DNA from: Roseburia sp.
GTDB lineage: Bacteria; Bacillota; Clostridia; Lachnospirales; Lachnospiraceae
Direction: 5' to 3'
Assembly (NCBI GenBank): GCA_022771695.1
Contig: JALEKJ010000040.1
Span: forward strand, 57,209-121,208
DNA length: 64,000 nt
This document shows, piece after piece, positions 7,325 through 15,956 of this stretch (position 1 is the first letter of the stretch; every line of letters starts with the position of its first letter). The position numbers and the translations under genes were made by a program. The notes beneath the pieces are model-generated. The model searched no databases, was not told the origin of the DNA, and saw nothing but the letters and a program-made list of their open reading frames with translations.

Positions 7325-9375
7325 TCTGTAATATCTCCTTCTTCCAGCATTTCGTCAATGGTGTCTTGAATAATGTGTTTTGCCTCTAATACAGAGCAGT
7401 CGGTAAGCTGCGCGCCTGCCACGTTAAGGTGACCGCCGCCACCCAGACGCTCCATGATAAGCTGTACGTTAATCTCATCGATGGATCTCGAGCTGACATA
7501 AATCTTGCCCTGATACTCGGTTAAAACAAACGATGCTTTGATGCCTACGATATTTAGAAGCTCGTTTGCCGCCTGTGCCCCGACAATTGTTGGACTCTCT
7601 ACATTATCTGCCGGGCAGACAGATATGGCAAATGCCCCCCGGTATACTTCAGCGTGACGCACAGCCTCCGCTCTTGCCTTGTAAGCCGCCATATCGTTCC
7701 GCAGCATCTTGCGAACTCTTGTAACCTCAGCCCCCGCTCTTCTAAGATATGCCGCTGCTTCAAAGGTACGCACTCCAGTCTTTGTCATAAAGTTGTTCGT
7801 ATCAATCAGAATACCCGCATAGATACAATCTGCCTCATGTGACTCAAGTTTGATATTCTCGGAGAAGTACTGCAATACCTCTGCAATCATCTCACAGGCA
7901 CTGGATGCATACGGCTCAACATAGGAAAGTACCGGGTTCTCAATGACTTCACTGTTCTGTCTATGGTGGTCAAATACACAAACGGTATCTGTGCGCTTTA
8001 ACAGTTCCGGACACTCGGTATAACTCGGGCGGTTTACATCCACCACGACAACCAACGTATCTCGGTTTGTCAGCATAATCGCATCCTCGCTATTGATAAA
8101 TAAATCCGCAGGATATCCTTTGTCTTCGGAAAATCCCTCTACCAGCGGACGCAGGGAAGAGGTCACCTCATTTAGAACTATCTGTGCCTTTTTGCCAAGC
8201 ACCCGCGCTGCACAATACACACCAATCGCTGCACCCAGGGAATCGACATCACTGATACTGTGTCCCATAATAATGACATGCTCACGACTCTCAATGACTT
8301 CTCGCAACGCATGCGCTTTTACTCTTGCTTTTACACGGCTGTTTCGCTCAACCTGCTTGGTCTTACCGCCGTAATAGGAAATCTCCTCGCCCTCACGGAC
8401 AACAACCTGATCCCCGCCTCGTCCAAGTGCTAAATCGATGGACATTCTGGCATATTCATAATTCTGATTGTAGGAATCGCCACCGCTTCCAATACCGATA
8501 CTGAGCGTCACTGCCATCTCGTTTCCGACTTTGACAGTCTTGACATCCTCGATAATGCTGAAACGGTCTTCCTGTAATTGGTGCATATACTGATTCTTAA
8601 ATACGATAAAATATTTATCTCGCTCAATCTTACGGACGAGCGCGTCAATCTCTGTAAAATACTTATTCACTTTACGGTCGATAAGTGCCGTCAAAAGTGA
8701 GCGTTTCACGTCCTCAATACTGTCTAATGCCTCATCGTAGTTGTCAATATAGACAAGACCGGCTACCAGACGCTGTTCTTCGTTCTCTTTGATGTAATGG
8801 TTCAATTCCGTCTCATCAAATAAATAAAGAGCCGTCATGTACTCGCTGCTTTCCTCCAAGGATACGGTCAACCCTCCATGTGATGCCGTATCAAAATAGA
8901 TACGCTTCATCGCCACACGATATTCCCGATCCTCCATGGTCAGGTTCATTGCCTGGGCACCGTCGCTTCGCTGCAACAGCTCTTTGGTCAACGTCGGAAA
9001 CACAGTCATAATAGACTTGTGATAGTTCTTATCCTTCCCCGTAATCTCGGTAAACTGTTTGTTCACCCATAGAATCTTGCCGTTAAAGTCCAACAGTGCG
9101 TATGGAATCTCAAATTCATTCAAAAGCTGCTTCTGTACAGTCGCATACTGTGTTGCAAAATTGACCAGCTCCTCCACAAGCAATGGTTTGTTGTGGATGT
9201 ACACGAACAACATAATCAGAAAATACAAAAGAACAAATCCGGAAAACATGGCACCGGAAGTGGTATTATCCATATAAACAAGGACATTTATGACTATCAG
9301 CAAAGGGGTAAGCAGCATCGGCATATATAGATATGTACGTAGTCTCCCCTTCATACTTATATTACTTTTCTTCAA
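7321..9375 (-). CDS. gdpP: Cyclic-di-AMP phosphodiesterase GdpP (DHH-DHHA1 type)
   Basis: This membrane protein hydrolyses c-di-AMP to pApA and so affects wall and potassium homeostasis. Two N-terminal membrane segments (about residues 15-60) precede a PAS-like domain, a degenerate GGDEF domain, then DHH (GHSISDVDSLGAAIG and DHHRQ) and DHHA1 with GGGGHLNVAGAQ near the C-terminus. The TTG at 9375 is preferred over an ATG at 9432 because GGAGG sits 7 bases before it. That gives 684 residues, close to the family norm of about 655. It heads the gdpP-rplI-dnaB cluster. An extended -10 (TGCTATAAT) lies about 60 bp upstream. Confidence 0.95.
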   Translation of the reverse strand: MKKSNISMKGRLRTYLYMPMLLTPLLIVINVLVYMDNTTSGAMFSGFVLLYFLIMLFVYIHNKPLLVEELVNFATQYATVQKQLLNEFEIPYALLDFNGKILWVNKQFTEITGKDKNYHKSIMTVFPTLTKELLQRSDGAQAMNLTMEDREYRVAMKRIYFDTASHGGLTVSLEESSEYMTALYLFDETELNHYIKENEEQRLVAGLVYIDNYDEALDSIEDVKRSLLTALIDRKVNKYFTEIDALVRKIERDKYFIVFKNQYMHQLQEDRFSIIEDVKTVKVGNEMAVTLSIGIGSGGDSYNQNYEYARMSIDLALGRGGDQVVVREGEEISYYGGKTKQVERNSRVKARVKAHALREVIESREHVIIMGHSISDVDSLGAAIGVYCAARVLGKKAQIVLNEVTSSLRPLVEGFSEDKGYPADLFINSEDAIMLTNRDTLVVVVDVNRPSYTECPELLKRTDTVCVFDHHRQNSEVIENPVLSYVEPYASSACEMIAEVLQYFSENIKLESHEADCIYAGILIDTNNFMTKTGVRTFEAAAYLRRAGAEVTRVRKMLRNDMAAYKARAEAVRHAEVYRGAFAISVCPADNVESPTIVGAQAANELLNIVGIKASFVLTEYQGKIYVSSRSIDEINVQLIMERLGGGGHLNVAGAQLTDCSVLEAKHIIQDTIDEMLEEGDITE

Positions 9376-9499
9376 AATCCGACCTCCATCTTTCAGAAAA
9401 AGAATAGTCTTTCTATTATAGTCGCTTACCATAAATTATAGCATTTTGGGAACGCAATATAAAGCACTTTTTGCCCAAATAAAGTAGGAAATCACATAC

Positions 9500-9533
9500 A
9501 AAAAGGACCGCCCACTATAAGTTGGGCAGTCCA
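9500..9533 (-). terminator. Intrinsic terminator after the lipoprotein gene
   Basis: Arms 9505-9514 and 9523-9532 pair with one mismatch. On the minus strand the stem is followed by a T-run. It lies 24 bp past the stop at 9557. Confidence 0.85.
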
Positions 9534-9556
9534 AAAAATCAGCCTCAATATTTAGT

Positions 9557-10255
9557 TTATTCTGTCACATTTTCCGTCTGCGACGCCAGCGTGAGATAGC
9601 GCCCCTGATCCATATCGTCAATCAAATTATTGGAAAGAATCTGTGTGCCACCCACCGGCTCCAACTCATCGACAATCTCGTTAAGCTCTGTCTGGTATCC
9701 GCCCTCAGGGTTATAATGACAGATACGATATCCGTCTTCCTCATCCCCTCCGTATGCATAATAAATGATATCATGCCATCCGTTGGTCGTCTGCTCGCTG
9801 ATGGTAATCGGTGTGCGAATACTTGCAAATGCCTCTATCACAACAAATTCTCCCGTCTCGTCGACAGAGAGAATCACTGCGGGGTCTCCGGATGAAGATT
9901 CCGTATACTCTCCAATCACGATTGCAAAAATTTCCATCAAGCCGTCGTCATTTAAATCTATATAGTTATAATAATATCTTGTTTCGCTCTGATATTCTTC
10001 CGGAATCTGGTAATAATCCGTTAAAAAATCGGCAAGCCCCTGATAGGGAGCATCTTCACTGAACACTTCTATCACGGTAGGCACATACTCATCTTCTTCA
10101 GCAGATAGATACACTTCCTCCAGTTCCGTTGCCATTTCTACCTCTTCCTTGCGGATTTCCTGTTCTCCGCTATTTTCCGTTTTCTCTTTTCCGCAACCAC
10201 CAAGCAGCAGCACTGCTGCCATCATACAGCCTATCCTGTAGCAGTTCTTTTTCAT
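9557..10255 (-). CDS. Predicted lipoprotein of unknown function
   Basis: The 232-residue protein begins with a lipoprotein signal peptide: basic MKKNCYR, a hydrophobic stretch, then the lipobox LLGGC (Cys 21). The mature protein should therefore be anchored to the outer face of the membrane. The mature part is very acidic. A segment NYIDLNDDGLMEIFAIVIG has the spacing of an EF-hand/FG-GAP-like Asp-rich loop and may bind calcium, which is inference only. I do not recognise the family. The gene is monocistronic with its own terminator, between rpsR and gdpP. Confidence 0.8.
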   Translation of the reverse strand: MKKNCYRIGCMMAAVLLLGGCGKEKTENSGEQEIRKEEVEMATELEEVYLSAEEDEYVPTVIEVFSEDAPYQGLADFLTDYYQIPEEYQSETRYYYNYIDLNDDGLMEIFAIVIGEYTESSSGDPAVILSVDETGEFVVIEAFASIRTPITISEQTTNGWHDIIYYAYGGDEEDGYRICHYNPEGGYQTELNEIVDELEPVGGTQILSNNLIDDMDQGRYLTLASQTENVTE

Positions 10256-10383
10256 GTATTCCTCCTGTCTGTCTAGTCGGTCCTAAATCTTTCACAAGCT
10301 CTATATTAAATGATTCCCCTGCAAAATCCAAGCATCTTTTGTGATATTTAAGGAATACTTCATAATCACTTCCAGGATTTTCC

Positions 10384-10417
10384 CAAAAAAATTCCAGAGC
10401 TATAAGCTCTGGAATTT
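10384..10417 (-). terminator. Intrinsic terminator after rpsR
   Basis: Thirteen-bp arms (10389-10401 and 10405-10417) close a 3-nt loop. The minus strand then runs into a series of Ts. It closes the rpsF-ssb-rpsR operon. Confidence 0.92.
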
Positions 10418-10435
10418 AAAATCATCATAAAACGC

Positions 10436-10699
10436 TTACTCGCATACGTATGGCATCAATGCTACGTGACGAGCTCTCTTAATTGCTACAGTAAGAGCTC
10501 TCTGATGCTTTGCACAGTTTCCTGTGATACGACGAGGAAGAATCTTTCCTCTCTCAGAGATGTATCTCTTTAACTTGTTAGTGTCTTTGTAATCGATAAC
10601 ATTATCTTTACCACAGAATACACAAACTTTTTTTCTTCTATGCATTGGGCGTCTCTTCATTGGAGCGCCTTCTTTGTCTGCTGCCTTATTGAAAGCCAT
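10436..10699 (-). CDS. rpsR: 30S ribosomal protein S18
   Basis: The 87-residue protein has the S18 core: [23 protein letters not shown] followed by [18 protein letters not shown]. The two cysteines CVFC, with later Cys residues, suggest the zinc-binding (C+) form. It binds 16S rRNA together with S6 at the platform. It is the last gene of rpsF-ssb-rpsR. Confidence 0.97.
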   Translation of the reverse strand: MAFNKAADKEGAPMKRRPMHRRKKVCVFCGKDNVIDYKDTNKLKRYISERGKILPRRITGNCAKHQRALTVAIKRARHVALMPYVCE

Positions 10700-10726
10700 G
10701 ATAATTACCTCCTGTTAATATTTCCA

Positions 10727-11167
10727 TTAGTTAAATGGTAACTCTTCATCAATTCCGTCCGGAATATTCATGAAGCCATCGCCTGCTGCACTGCTCGGTG
10801 ATGGTCTGTCTACCGGTGTGAATCCGGAATTATCTCCGCCGGAGTTCTTACTCTCCGCAAATTCACACTCTTCTACAACAACATCGGTGGTATATACTTT
10901 CTGACCGTCTTTGTTCGTATAGCTTCCGGTCTGGATACGTCCGGTTACAACAACTTTGGTCCCTTTGCGAAGATACTTCTCTGCAAACTCGCCAAGACGA
11001 CCGAATGCTACGCATCCGATAAAATCAGCGGTCTGCTGATCGCCATCTCTCTTAAATCTTCTATCAACTGCCAGTGTATAACGTGCGATTGCTGTTGCCT
11101 GGTCCCCCTGAGAGTAGCGTACTTCAGGGTCTCTGGTCAATCGTCCCATAAGAATAACTTTATTCAT
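10727..11167 (-). CDS. ssb: Single-stranded DNA-binding protein
   Basis: The 146-residue protein has the OB fold (MNKVILMGRLTRDPEVRY, then IARYTLAVDRRF and FIGCVAFGRLGEFAEKYLRKG), a flexible Gly/Ser/Pro linker and the acidic tip DEELPFN. That tip is the conserved motif that recruits replication and repair partners. It forms tetramers on ssDNA. It lies between rpsF and rpsR, as in most Firmicutes. Confidence 0.97.
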   Translation of the reverse strand: MNKVILMGRLTRDPEVRYSQGDQATAIARYTLAVDRRFKRDGDQQTADFIGCVAFGRLGEFAEKYLRKGTKVVVTGRIQTGSYTNKDGQKVYTTDVVVEECEFAESKNSGGDNSGFTPVDRPSPSSAAGDGFMNIPDGIDEELPFN

Positions 11168-11187
11168 ACGATTTGATTTCCTCTCTA

Positions 11188-11478
11188 TTATGCCTCGTCT
11201 TTTCTAACGCATAAGAAACGAAGAACGTTGTCCATGATACGAACATCCTGCTCAACTGCTGCAGGAACATTAGACTCTGCATCAAACTGGATGAAGTAGT
11301 AATAAGCTTCGTTCATCTTCTGAACTTCGTAAGCTAATCTCTTCTTACCCCAGTCTTCTACTTCTGTTACAGTACCGCCGGCACGAGTGATATACTCTTT
11401 TGCCTTCTCTACTGTAGCTGTTCTCGCATCGTCTTCGATCTTTGCACTAACTACGAGTGCTAACTCATACTTATTCAT
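11188..11478 (-). CDS. rpsF: 30S ribosomal protein S6
   Basis: The 96-residue protein matches S6: MNKYELALVV at the start and GGTVTEVEDWGKKRLAYEVQ in the middle, with MNEAYYYFIQF. It heterodimerises with S18 on 16S rRNA. It is the first gene of rpsF-ssb-rpsR, and its 5' leader contains a stable hairpin described separately. Confidence 0.97.
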   Translation of the reverse strand: MNKYELALVVSAKIEDDARTATVEKAKEYITRAGGTVTEVEDWGKKRLAYEVQKMNEAYYYFIQFDAESNVPAAVEQDVRIMDNVLRFLCVRKDEA

Positions 11479-11504
11479 GCGAATTTTCCTCCTTTTGGTC
11501 TCTG

Positions 11505-11527
11505 GCCCACGATTTCAGTTCGTGAGC
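11505..11527 (-). promoter_or_regulatory. Hairpin in the rpsF leader, candidate S6:S18 autoregulatory element
   Basis: The minus-strand transcript can form an 8-bp stem (GCTCACGA with TCGTGGGC, one G-U pair) around a 7-nt loop, about 27 nt before the start codon. In many bacteria the rpsF leader binds the S6:S18 complex. I do not see the typical CCG motif clearly, so the function is inferred from position. Confidence 0.4.
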
Positions 11528-11556
11528 AAGGAATTATTAATATATCACGAGCATCT

Positions 11557-11585
11557 ACTATAGCATGTTTTTCTTGTGATTTCAA
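11557..11585 (-). promoter_or_regulatory. Promoter of rpsF-ssb-rpsR
   Basis: On the minus strand TTGAAA (11580-11585) and TATAGT (11557-11562) are spaced by exactly 17 bp. The -35 box overlaps the stop codon of the upstream DUF951 gene. Confidence 0.8.
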
Positions 11586-11767
11586 GCTTTTTTCCGAATT
11601 TCTTTTGTATTTTTTTCCACAAGCTTTCTGGCTATCATAATCTGATGTCCGCACCCCTCGCACTTAAGTCTGAAATCCGCACCAACCCGCAGAATCTCCC
11701 ACTCACTGCTGCCACAGGGATGCTGTTTTTTCAGGCGTACGATATCGCCCACTTCGTATTTGTCCAT
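11582..11767 (-). CDS. DUF951 domain protein
   Basis: The 61-residue protein matches the DUF951 family almost throughout: VGDIVRLKKQHPCGSSEWEI followed by LRVGADFRLKCEGCGHQIMI. The Cys in HPCGS and the CEGC pair are conserved and may bind zinc, but no function is established for the family. It is commonly found next to rpsF in Firmicutes. The ATG at 11767 (MDKYEVGD) follows a GAGGG site and is preferred over the upstream start at 11782. Confidence 0.9.
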   Translation of the reverse strand: MDKYEVGDIVRLKKQHPCGSSEWEILRVGADFRLKCEGCGHQIMIARKLVEKNTKEIRKKA

Positions 11768-11787
11768 ATCTTTCCCTCTCATTCATT

Positions 11788-12420
11788 TTATATTTTTCGC
11801 ACCGGGTGTCGGATGACTGTCTTTAAGTTTTCCGGTTTGCATTTTCTGGCATCACTCAAATAGATTTCATGATGATAGCGCATATCTGTAATATCAATTT
11901 CATACCCCTGTTCATGTGCGAATTCTTCCATCTGCCGAACCGTCTCCGGCTCGTCATCATAGGGTCCGAGGTGCATACACTGCACACAGAGTCCTTCCAT
12001 ATAAGTAAAAAACTCCACTTTTGAAAAATCTGTTTTCTTTTTCGTCGTCGCCTCGGCAACCGCCCACTCAAAATCTGCCCTCGTCACAAATTCCGGCAGA
12101 CGAATCACAGAAATCCAGCAGAAATCCGCTTTGCGGGCATAATCCACACCATGCACGCCCTCCTGCCACCAAAAGCCTTCCAGCGGCGGAACAACGTAAT
12201 CAAAGTATCCCTCAATCTTATGGTTGCCTTTATAACTCATTTTAATAGTAAATGCAATCGCGTAAAGCAGTCCGATAGCGTCCTTGTACGCACCATCTTC
12301 CTCGTTCGGGTCTCCCTTGCCGCGGACCGCAATAAAATTCATCGTGGGAACTTCCACCAGCTCCGGCTTGTTTTTTGGCAAATAAAATTCTTTGTATTCC
12401 TTCTTGTAATCAAATGACAT
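11788..12420 (-). CDS. GyrI-like small-molecule-binding domain protein
   Basis: The 210-residue protein resembles the stand-alone GyrI-like (SOUL/BmrR C-terminal fold) proteins with a duplicated domain. Motifs include VPTMNFIAVRGKGDPNEEDG at residues 24-43 and CMHLGPYDDEPETVRQM near 150. The aromatic-rich middle (YFDYVVPPLEGFWWQEG) is typical of the ligand cavity in this family, which binds or hydrolyses hydrophobic compounds. It lies 11 bp after the GNAT-YoaP gene and close to a WYL regulator, a frequent grouping in Firmicutes that suggests a shared response to a small molecule. Confidence 0.82.
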   Translation of the reverse strand: MSFDYKKEYKEFYLPKNKPELVEVPTMNFIAVRGKGDPNEEDGAYKDAIGLLYAIAFTIKMSYKGNHKIEGYFDYVVPPLEGFWWQEGVHGVDYARKADFCWISVIRLPEFVTRADFEWAVAEATTKKKTDFSKVEFFTYMEGLCVQCMHLGPYDDEPETVRQMEEFAHEQGYEIDITDMRYHHEIYLSDARKCKPENLKTVIRHPVRKI

Positions 12421-12431
12421 AAAAGTTCCCC

Positions 12432-13184
12432 CTATCCGTTTGCGAGAATCATCTTCTCAAATTTTGCCGGAGAAAGTATCTCATTTGTAACAAAGCTTCC
12501 ATTATAAAACAGACTGAATGTCGTAAACGGTGCCGGTGCACTCTGCGCCTGCTCGGTTGTCTCAATGTGCATCATTTGCAAAGACACCCCCATTTTTTCT
12601 GCCGTTTCCTTTAGAAGTGGCGCATATTTCGCAGTAAACGGACATTGATTGGTATAGTACAGAATGTAACCGGATGTATCAATGAGGGGCTTTTTCACGC
12701 ACTCCTTAAAATGTGGAATATCCGTTGTCTCGGTAAAAGGCAGATAATAAAGCTCATAATAAGGTGCTGCACTGTCTGCTACCTGAAATCCTTTGTATCG
12801 TAAATACTTCGGGTCGGAAAGAAAAGCCATTTTCTTTTTCGCCGATAAAATGACCAGCCCTTTCTTTCTTTTTTCTTTGGCATCTCTGATGCACTCGTTC
12901 AACAAAAGATTGGAATAGCCGTGTCCCTTATGCTGTCCGGAAACCCACAGGCAATCAATGTACATATAGCCCGGCGCATCAATAGGCGCCCATGCATTTT
13001 CAGCCGGAACATATTCAATAAAGCATTTCCCTCGGACATCGCATTTTTTAAAGACAAGCCCATCCGCAAAACGCTGTGTAAGCCATGCCTTTTTTGACTG
13101 CACCTGACAGTCCTTGTTGTTTGCAATCGCACAGCAAATATGTTCTTTTTCAATATTTTCACCGGTAACGCCAATTATTTCCAT
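12432..13184 (-). CDS. GNAT N-acetyltransferase with C-terminal YoaP domain
   Basis: The N-terminal half has a GNAT fold (DCLWVSGQHKGHGYSNLLL is the acetyl-CoA loop, about residues 79-97). The C-terminal half from about residue 170 is the YoaP domain, thioredoxin-like with a YYTNQCPFTAKY motif. The substrate is unknown. The ATG at 13184 follows GAGGAGG. It is flanked by a WYL regulator upstream and a GyrI-like gene downstream on the same strand. A perfect inverted repeat just upstream may be the operator. Confidence 0.88.
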   Translation of the reverse strand: MEIIGVTGENIEKEHICCAIANNKDCQVQSKKAWLTQRFADGLVFKKCDVRGKCFIEYVPAENAWAPIDAPGYMYIDCLWVSGQHKGHGYSNLLLNECIRDAKEKRKKGLVILSAKKKMAFLSDPKYLRYKGFQVADSAAPYYELYYLPFTETTDIPHFKECVKKPLIDTSGYILYYTNQCPFTAKYAPLLKETAEKMGVSLQMMHIETTEQAQSAPAPFTTFSLFYNGSFVTNEILSPAKFEKMILANG

Positions 13185-13250
13185 AAAATACCTCCTCATT
13201 CCATCGATTTCTAATCGAATGATATCTCTGTTTCATTCATCGTACCAAGT

Positions 13251-13277
13251 AAAACATGACACCTTATGTCATGTTTT
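13251..13277. promoter_or_regulatory. Perfect 11-bp inverted repeat between the WYL gene and the GNAT-YoaP gene
   Basis: AAAACATGACA (13251-13261) and its exact complement (13267-13277) flank 5 bp and overlap the stop codon of the WYL gene. A weak promoter (TTGGTA, 18 bp, TATCAT) follows on the minus strand. There is no long T-tract, so an operator is as likely as a terminator. Confidence 0.55.
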
Positions 13278-14207
13278 GTGGTTCATTGCAGAGATTTGAT
13301 TTGGTTGAATCTTATTTTTTTCATAGATGCGCTTCGCCTGCTTGGCAAGAAGGTCTCGCAAATATGCCGGTTCAATAACCTCCACTTCCGTGCCAAAGGA
13401 TAACAGATACCCTGTCAGCCACACATCCTCCGGCATTTTTGTCCGGACAAGCAGCGAACCATCCTTCTGCCTTTCTATCTGGTCGGAATCAAATTCATCA
13501 TAAACGCGGTAGGCAGCACTGTCCGAGAAGCAAAACACCATATCCCGTAGCGTAACATCGTTTTGGCTGTTTTGGTTCTCTGTCTGTGGGTAGGATTTCG
13601 GCAAAAAGGTTTCCGGAAGCAGAGTTAATTCCGTGATACGGCTGATTTTGAACGTACGAAATTCCTCTTTTTTCATACAATATGCCTTCACATACCAGTT
13701 CCCCATCTTACAAAGCATCTGTATCGGTTGAATCTTCCGAGTTGTTTCGATACCTTTCGTTCCGACATAGGTGATTTTTACAATACAGTGTTCAAAAATC
13801 GCCTCTTTTAACATATCAAATTTCTGCTGCTCCCCCGGAGTCTTTCCCCATCTTGTAAAATCAATTTCCAGCCAATTTTCAGCCTCCATGCAAAAAAGCG
13901 CAGACAACTTTTTTATCACCTCATCGCCAGCACCCCCAACTGCTGCCAAATTCTGCAATGCCTCCAACAGCGTCTGCTTCTCCGCATCCGAAAAAACTGC
14001 CCGCTCCAAAACATGGTCATGTAGCAGAAAAATACCGCCGTTTCGTCCCTTCTCCGCATAAATTGGGATTCCGGACGCACTTAATGCATCGATATCACGG
14101 TAAATTGTTCGATTTGACACCTCAAATCGCGCCGCAAGCTCCGGTGCTGTCGCATGCCCCTTTTCAAGCAAATAATATAAAATTTGAAACAATCGGCCTT
14201 CTTTCAA
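13269..14207 (-). CDS. YafY-type WYL-domain transcriptional regulator
   Basis: The 312-residue protein has an N-terminal HTH_11/DeoR-like winged helix (ELAARFEVSNRTIYRDIDAL near residues 22-41, then GRNGGIFLL). The WYL domain follows at about residues 140-220 (VKITYVGTKG, QPIQMLCKMGNWYVKAYC) with a WCX extension. WYL proteins bind nucleotides or other small ligands and control nearby genes. It is transcribed toward the GNAT-YoaP and GyrI-like genes, the likely targets. Confidence 0.9.
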   Translation of the reverse strand: MKEGRLFQILYYLLEKGHATAPELAARFEVSNRTIYRDIDALSASGIPIYAEKGRNGGIFLLHDHVLERAVFSDAEKQTLLEALQNLAAVGGAGDEVIKKLSALFCMEAENWLEIDFTRWGKTPGEQQKFDMLKEAIFEHCIVKITYVGTKGIETTRKIQPIQMLCKMGNWYVKAYCMKKEEFRTFKISRITELTLLPETFLPKSYPQTENQNSQNDVTLRDMVFCFSDSAAYRVYDEFDSDQIERQKDGSLLVRTKMPEDVWLTGYLLSFGTEVEVIEPAYLRDLLAKQAKRIYEKNKIQPNQISAMNHKT

Positions 14208-14225
14208 TATGAGTCTCCTTCAGCT

Positions 14226-14948
14226 CTACACCTCTATCTGCCCGAAAACTTCTCCAAGTCCCGCCTGAATCAGCAAGTCTGCCCTGCCATCCATCGGCGT
14301 CGTGGATTTGTTGATGAGCACCAGCTTGTTCCCTCTATAATAGTCAATCAATCCCGCTGCCGGATAGACCGCAAGTGATGTACCTCCGACAATCAGCACG
14401 TCCGCATGGCTAATATAAAATACCGCATCTTCCAAAGTCTGCTGATCCAAGCCTTCCTCATAAAGCACCACATCCGGTTTGATTTCTCCACCGCACTTAT
14501 CGCAAAGCGGAACTTTATCCACAGAATTTAATATGTATTCCGCATCAAATCCCTTCCCACATTTGCGACAGTAGTTCCGATGCACGCTTCCATGCAACTC
14601 CAAAACTTTTTTGCTACCCGCCATCTGGTGCAGCCCGTCAATATTCTGCGTAATGACTGCTTTTACTTTTCCCGCTCCTTCCAGCTCGGCAAGCTTATAG
14701 TGCGTCGTATTTGGCTTTGCAGTAAGACAGAGCATCTTATCACGATAGAAACGATAAAATTCATCCGTATGACGCATATAAAAAGAATGGCTTAAAATTG
14801 TTTCCGGCGGATAATCATATTTCTGGTTGTAAAGTCCATCCACACTGCGAAAATCCGGAATGCCGCTCTCCGTCGATACACCCGCTCCACCGAAAAAGAC
14901 GATGTTATCGGATTCCTTTATCATCTGCAAAAACTGTTCTATGTTCAT
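14226..14948 (-). CDS. cobB: Sirtuin, NAD-dependent protein deacylase
   Basis: The 240-residue protein is a complete Sir2. It has the NAD loop FFGGAGVSTESGIPDFRS (residues 19-36), TQNIDGLHQMAG, the catalytic His in LELHGSVHRNYCRKCG, and two Cys pairs for zinc (CRKC and CDKC). It removes acyl groups from lysines using NAD in the cytoplasm. The later motif reads PDVVLYEE where many sirtuins have PDVVLFGE, a mild change. It lies 18 bp upstream of the WYL regulator on the same strand. Confidence 0.95.
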   Translation of the reverse strand: MNIEQFLQMIKESDNIVFFGGAGVSTESGIPDFRSVDGLYNQKYDYPPETILSHSFYMRHTDEFYRFYRDKMLCLTAKPNTTHYKLAELEGAGKVKAVITQNIDGLHQMAGSKKVLELHGSVHRNYCRKCGKGFDAEYILNSVDKVPLCDKCGGEIKPDVVLYEEGLDQQTLEDAVFYISHADVLIVGGTSLAVYPAAGLIDYYRGNKLVLINKSTTPMDGRADLLIQAGLGEVFGQIEV

Positions 14949-15000
14949 TCTGACTACCTCCTCTGGAAACTGTTCCCAAATTTATCTGCTCCTTTTTGGA

Positions 15001-15705
15001 TTAACCATAAATCATCACATCTTTACAAATGCTGCGATAATGCGCTATCTGCTCCTCTGTTAATGAATTCTCTTCCACGCTGACTACCTGTAACGATGGG
15101 AACTTTTCAATATCCTCAAGTTCTGTCAGTCCGCAGTTTATCAGGTCCAGGTGCGTCAAATACTGTAGCTGCTTAAGCGGTGCAATCGTTTGGATTGGGC
15201 AGTGCACAAGTGCAATCTCTGTTAATTTCGTGCACTGCAGGAAGCATGTCACATCTGTCAGTGGGCTTCCCTCAACGCAAACCCCCTCCAGATTATGCAT
15301 CTGTTCCAGAAAAGAAAACTCACTTTTTGCACAGTGCTCATATCCCTCGCCACAGTCATAAGCAAAATAGGTAAGTCCCCTGCAGCCTGCAATCTCCTCC
15401 AAGTCAGGAACATTTGTATTGTAAAATGTAACCCACCTTAACTTCGGTGCATAGCTTAGCCCTGTTATATGAGAAATTCCCGTGACCTCATAAAAATCTA
15501 TTTCTTCGAGATTGGGCAAGTATCTGACAAAGTCAAAATTCGTTATCTCCATATCCGAAAGCTTCAAATTCACTACATTTCCTGCTTCCTCGCGGGAAAA
15601 CTCTTTTTTAAAAAATTTTCCGAAACCGCTTGATTTCTTTTTTACTGCATCTAAAATCGCATCATACACTTTGTCATTCCCAATCTCAGCTCTTGTAATC
15701 GTCAT
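15001..15705 (-). CDS. Leucine-rich-repeat protein
   Basis: The 234-residue protein has about six to seven LRR units of 21-24 residues from residue 45 on (NLEEIDFYEVTGISHITGL, KLTEIALVHCPIQTIAPL, YLTHLDLINCGLTELEDI). There is no signal peptide or transmembrane segment, so it should be cytoplasmic, and the LRR arc suggests protein binding. I cannot assign a function. It is the first leftward gene after the tRNA-fMet locus. Confidence 0.8.
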   Translation of the reverse strand: MTITRAEIGNDKVYDAILDAVKKKSSGFGKFFKKEFSREEAGNVVNLKLSDMEITNFDFVRYLPNLEEIDFYEVTGISHITGLSYAPKLRWVTFYNTNVPDLEEIAGCRGLTYFAYDCGEGYEHCAKSEFSFLEQMHNLEGVCVEGSPLTDVTCFLQCTKLTEIALVHCPIQTIAPLKQLQYLTHLDLINCGLTELEDIEKFPSLQVVSVEENSLTEEQIAHYRSICKDVMIYG

Positions 15706-15804
15706 TATGTTCTCCTCAAAAATTCTTCTGCCGCTGTTTTCATAACCCTAAGTATAACATATCAACCATTTTCTGCCAATAAAGCCCGGCTCTTCCCATC
15801 TAGA

Positions 15805-15955
15805 ACAAAAGTGTGCTTCGCACACTCTCGCGACCAATACTTTTATCAGCACAGCTTTTGTTCCGCGCGAGCGGATTGCGCAACAATATACTCCGCTTCG
15901 CGAGCTGCGCATCCCGGCGGAGCGTTTGACTTCATAGGAATTTTCTATGAGGTCA
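15805..15955 (-). repeat. Structured intergenic repeat, copy A, downstream of tRNA-fMet
   Basis: This stretch shares several blocks with 54247-54370. Both have GTGTGC-TTY-GCACAC followed by TCGCG, a CGAGCGG block, a CTCCGC block followed by TGCGCATCC and a complementary GGAG, and a hairpin with ATAGGAA. Here the last hairpin is GACTTCATAG/CTATGAGGTC (15928-15954). Both copies lie immediately past the terminator of a tRNA gene in the same orientation. No protein is credible here. Confidence 0.7.
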
Positions 15956-15956
15956 G

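Noticed and set aside
7321..9375. GGDEF domain of GdpP as an active diguanylate cyclase
   Set aside because: The loop lacks a GGDEF signature, as is usual in GdpP; the active part is the DHH-DHHA1 module.
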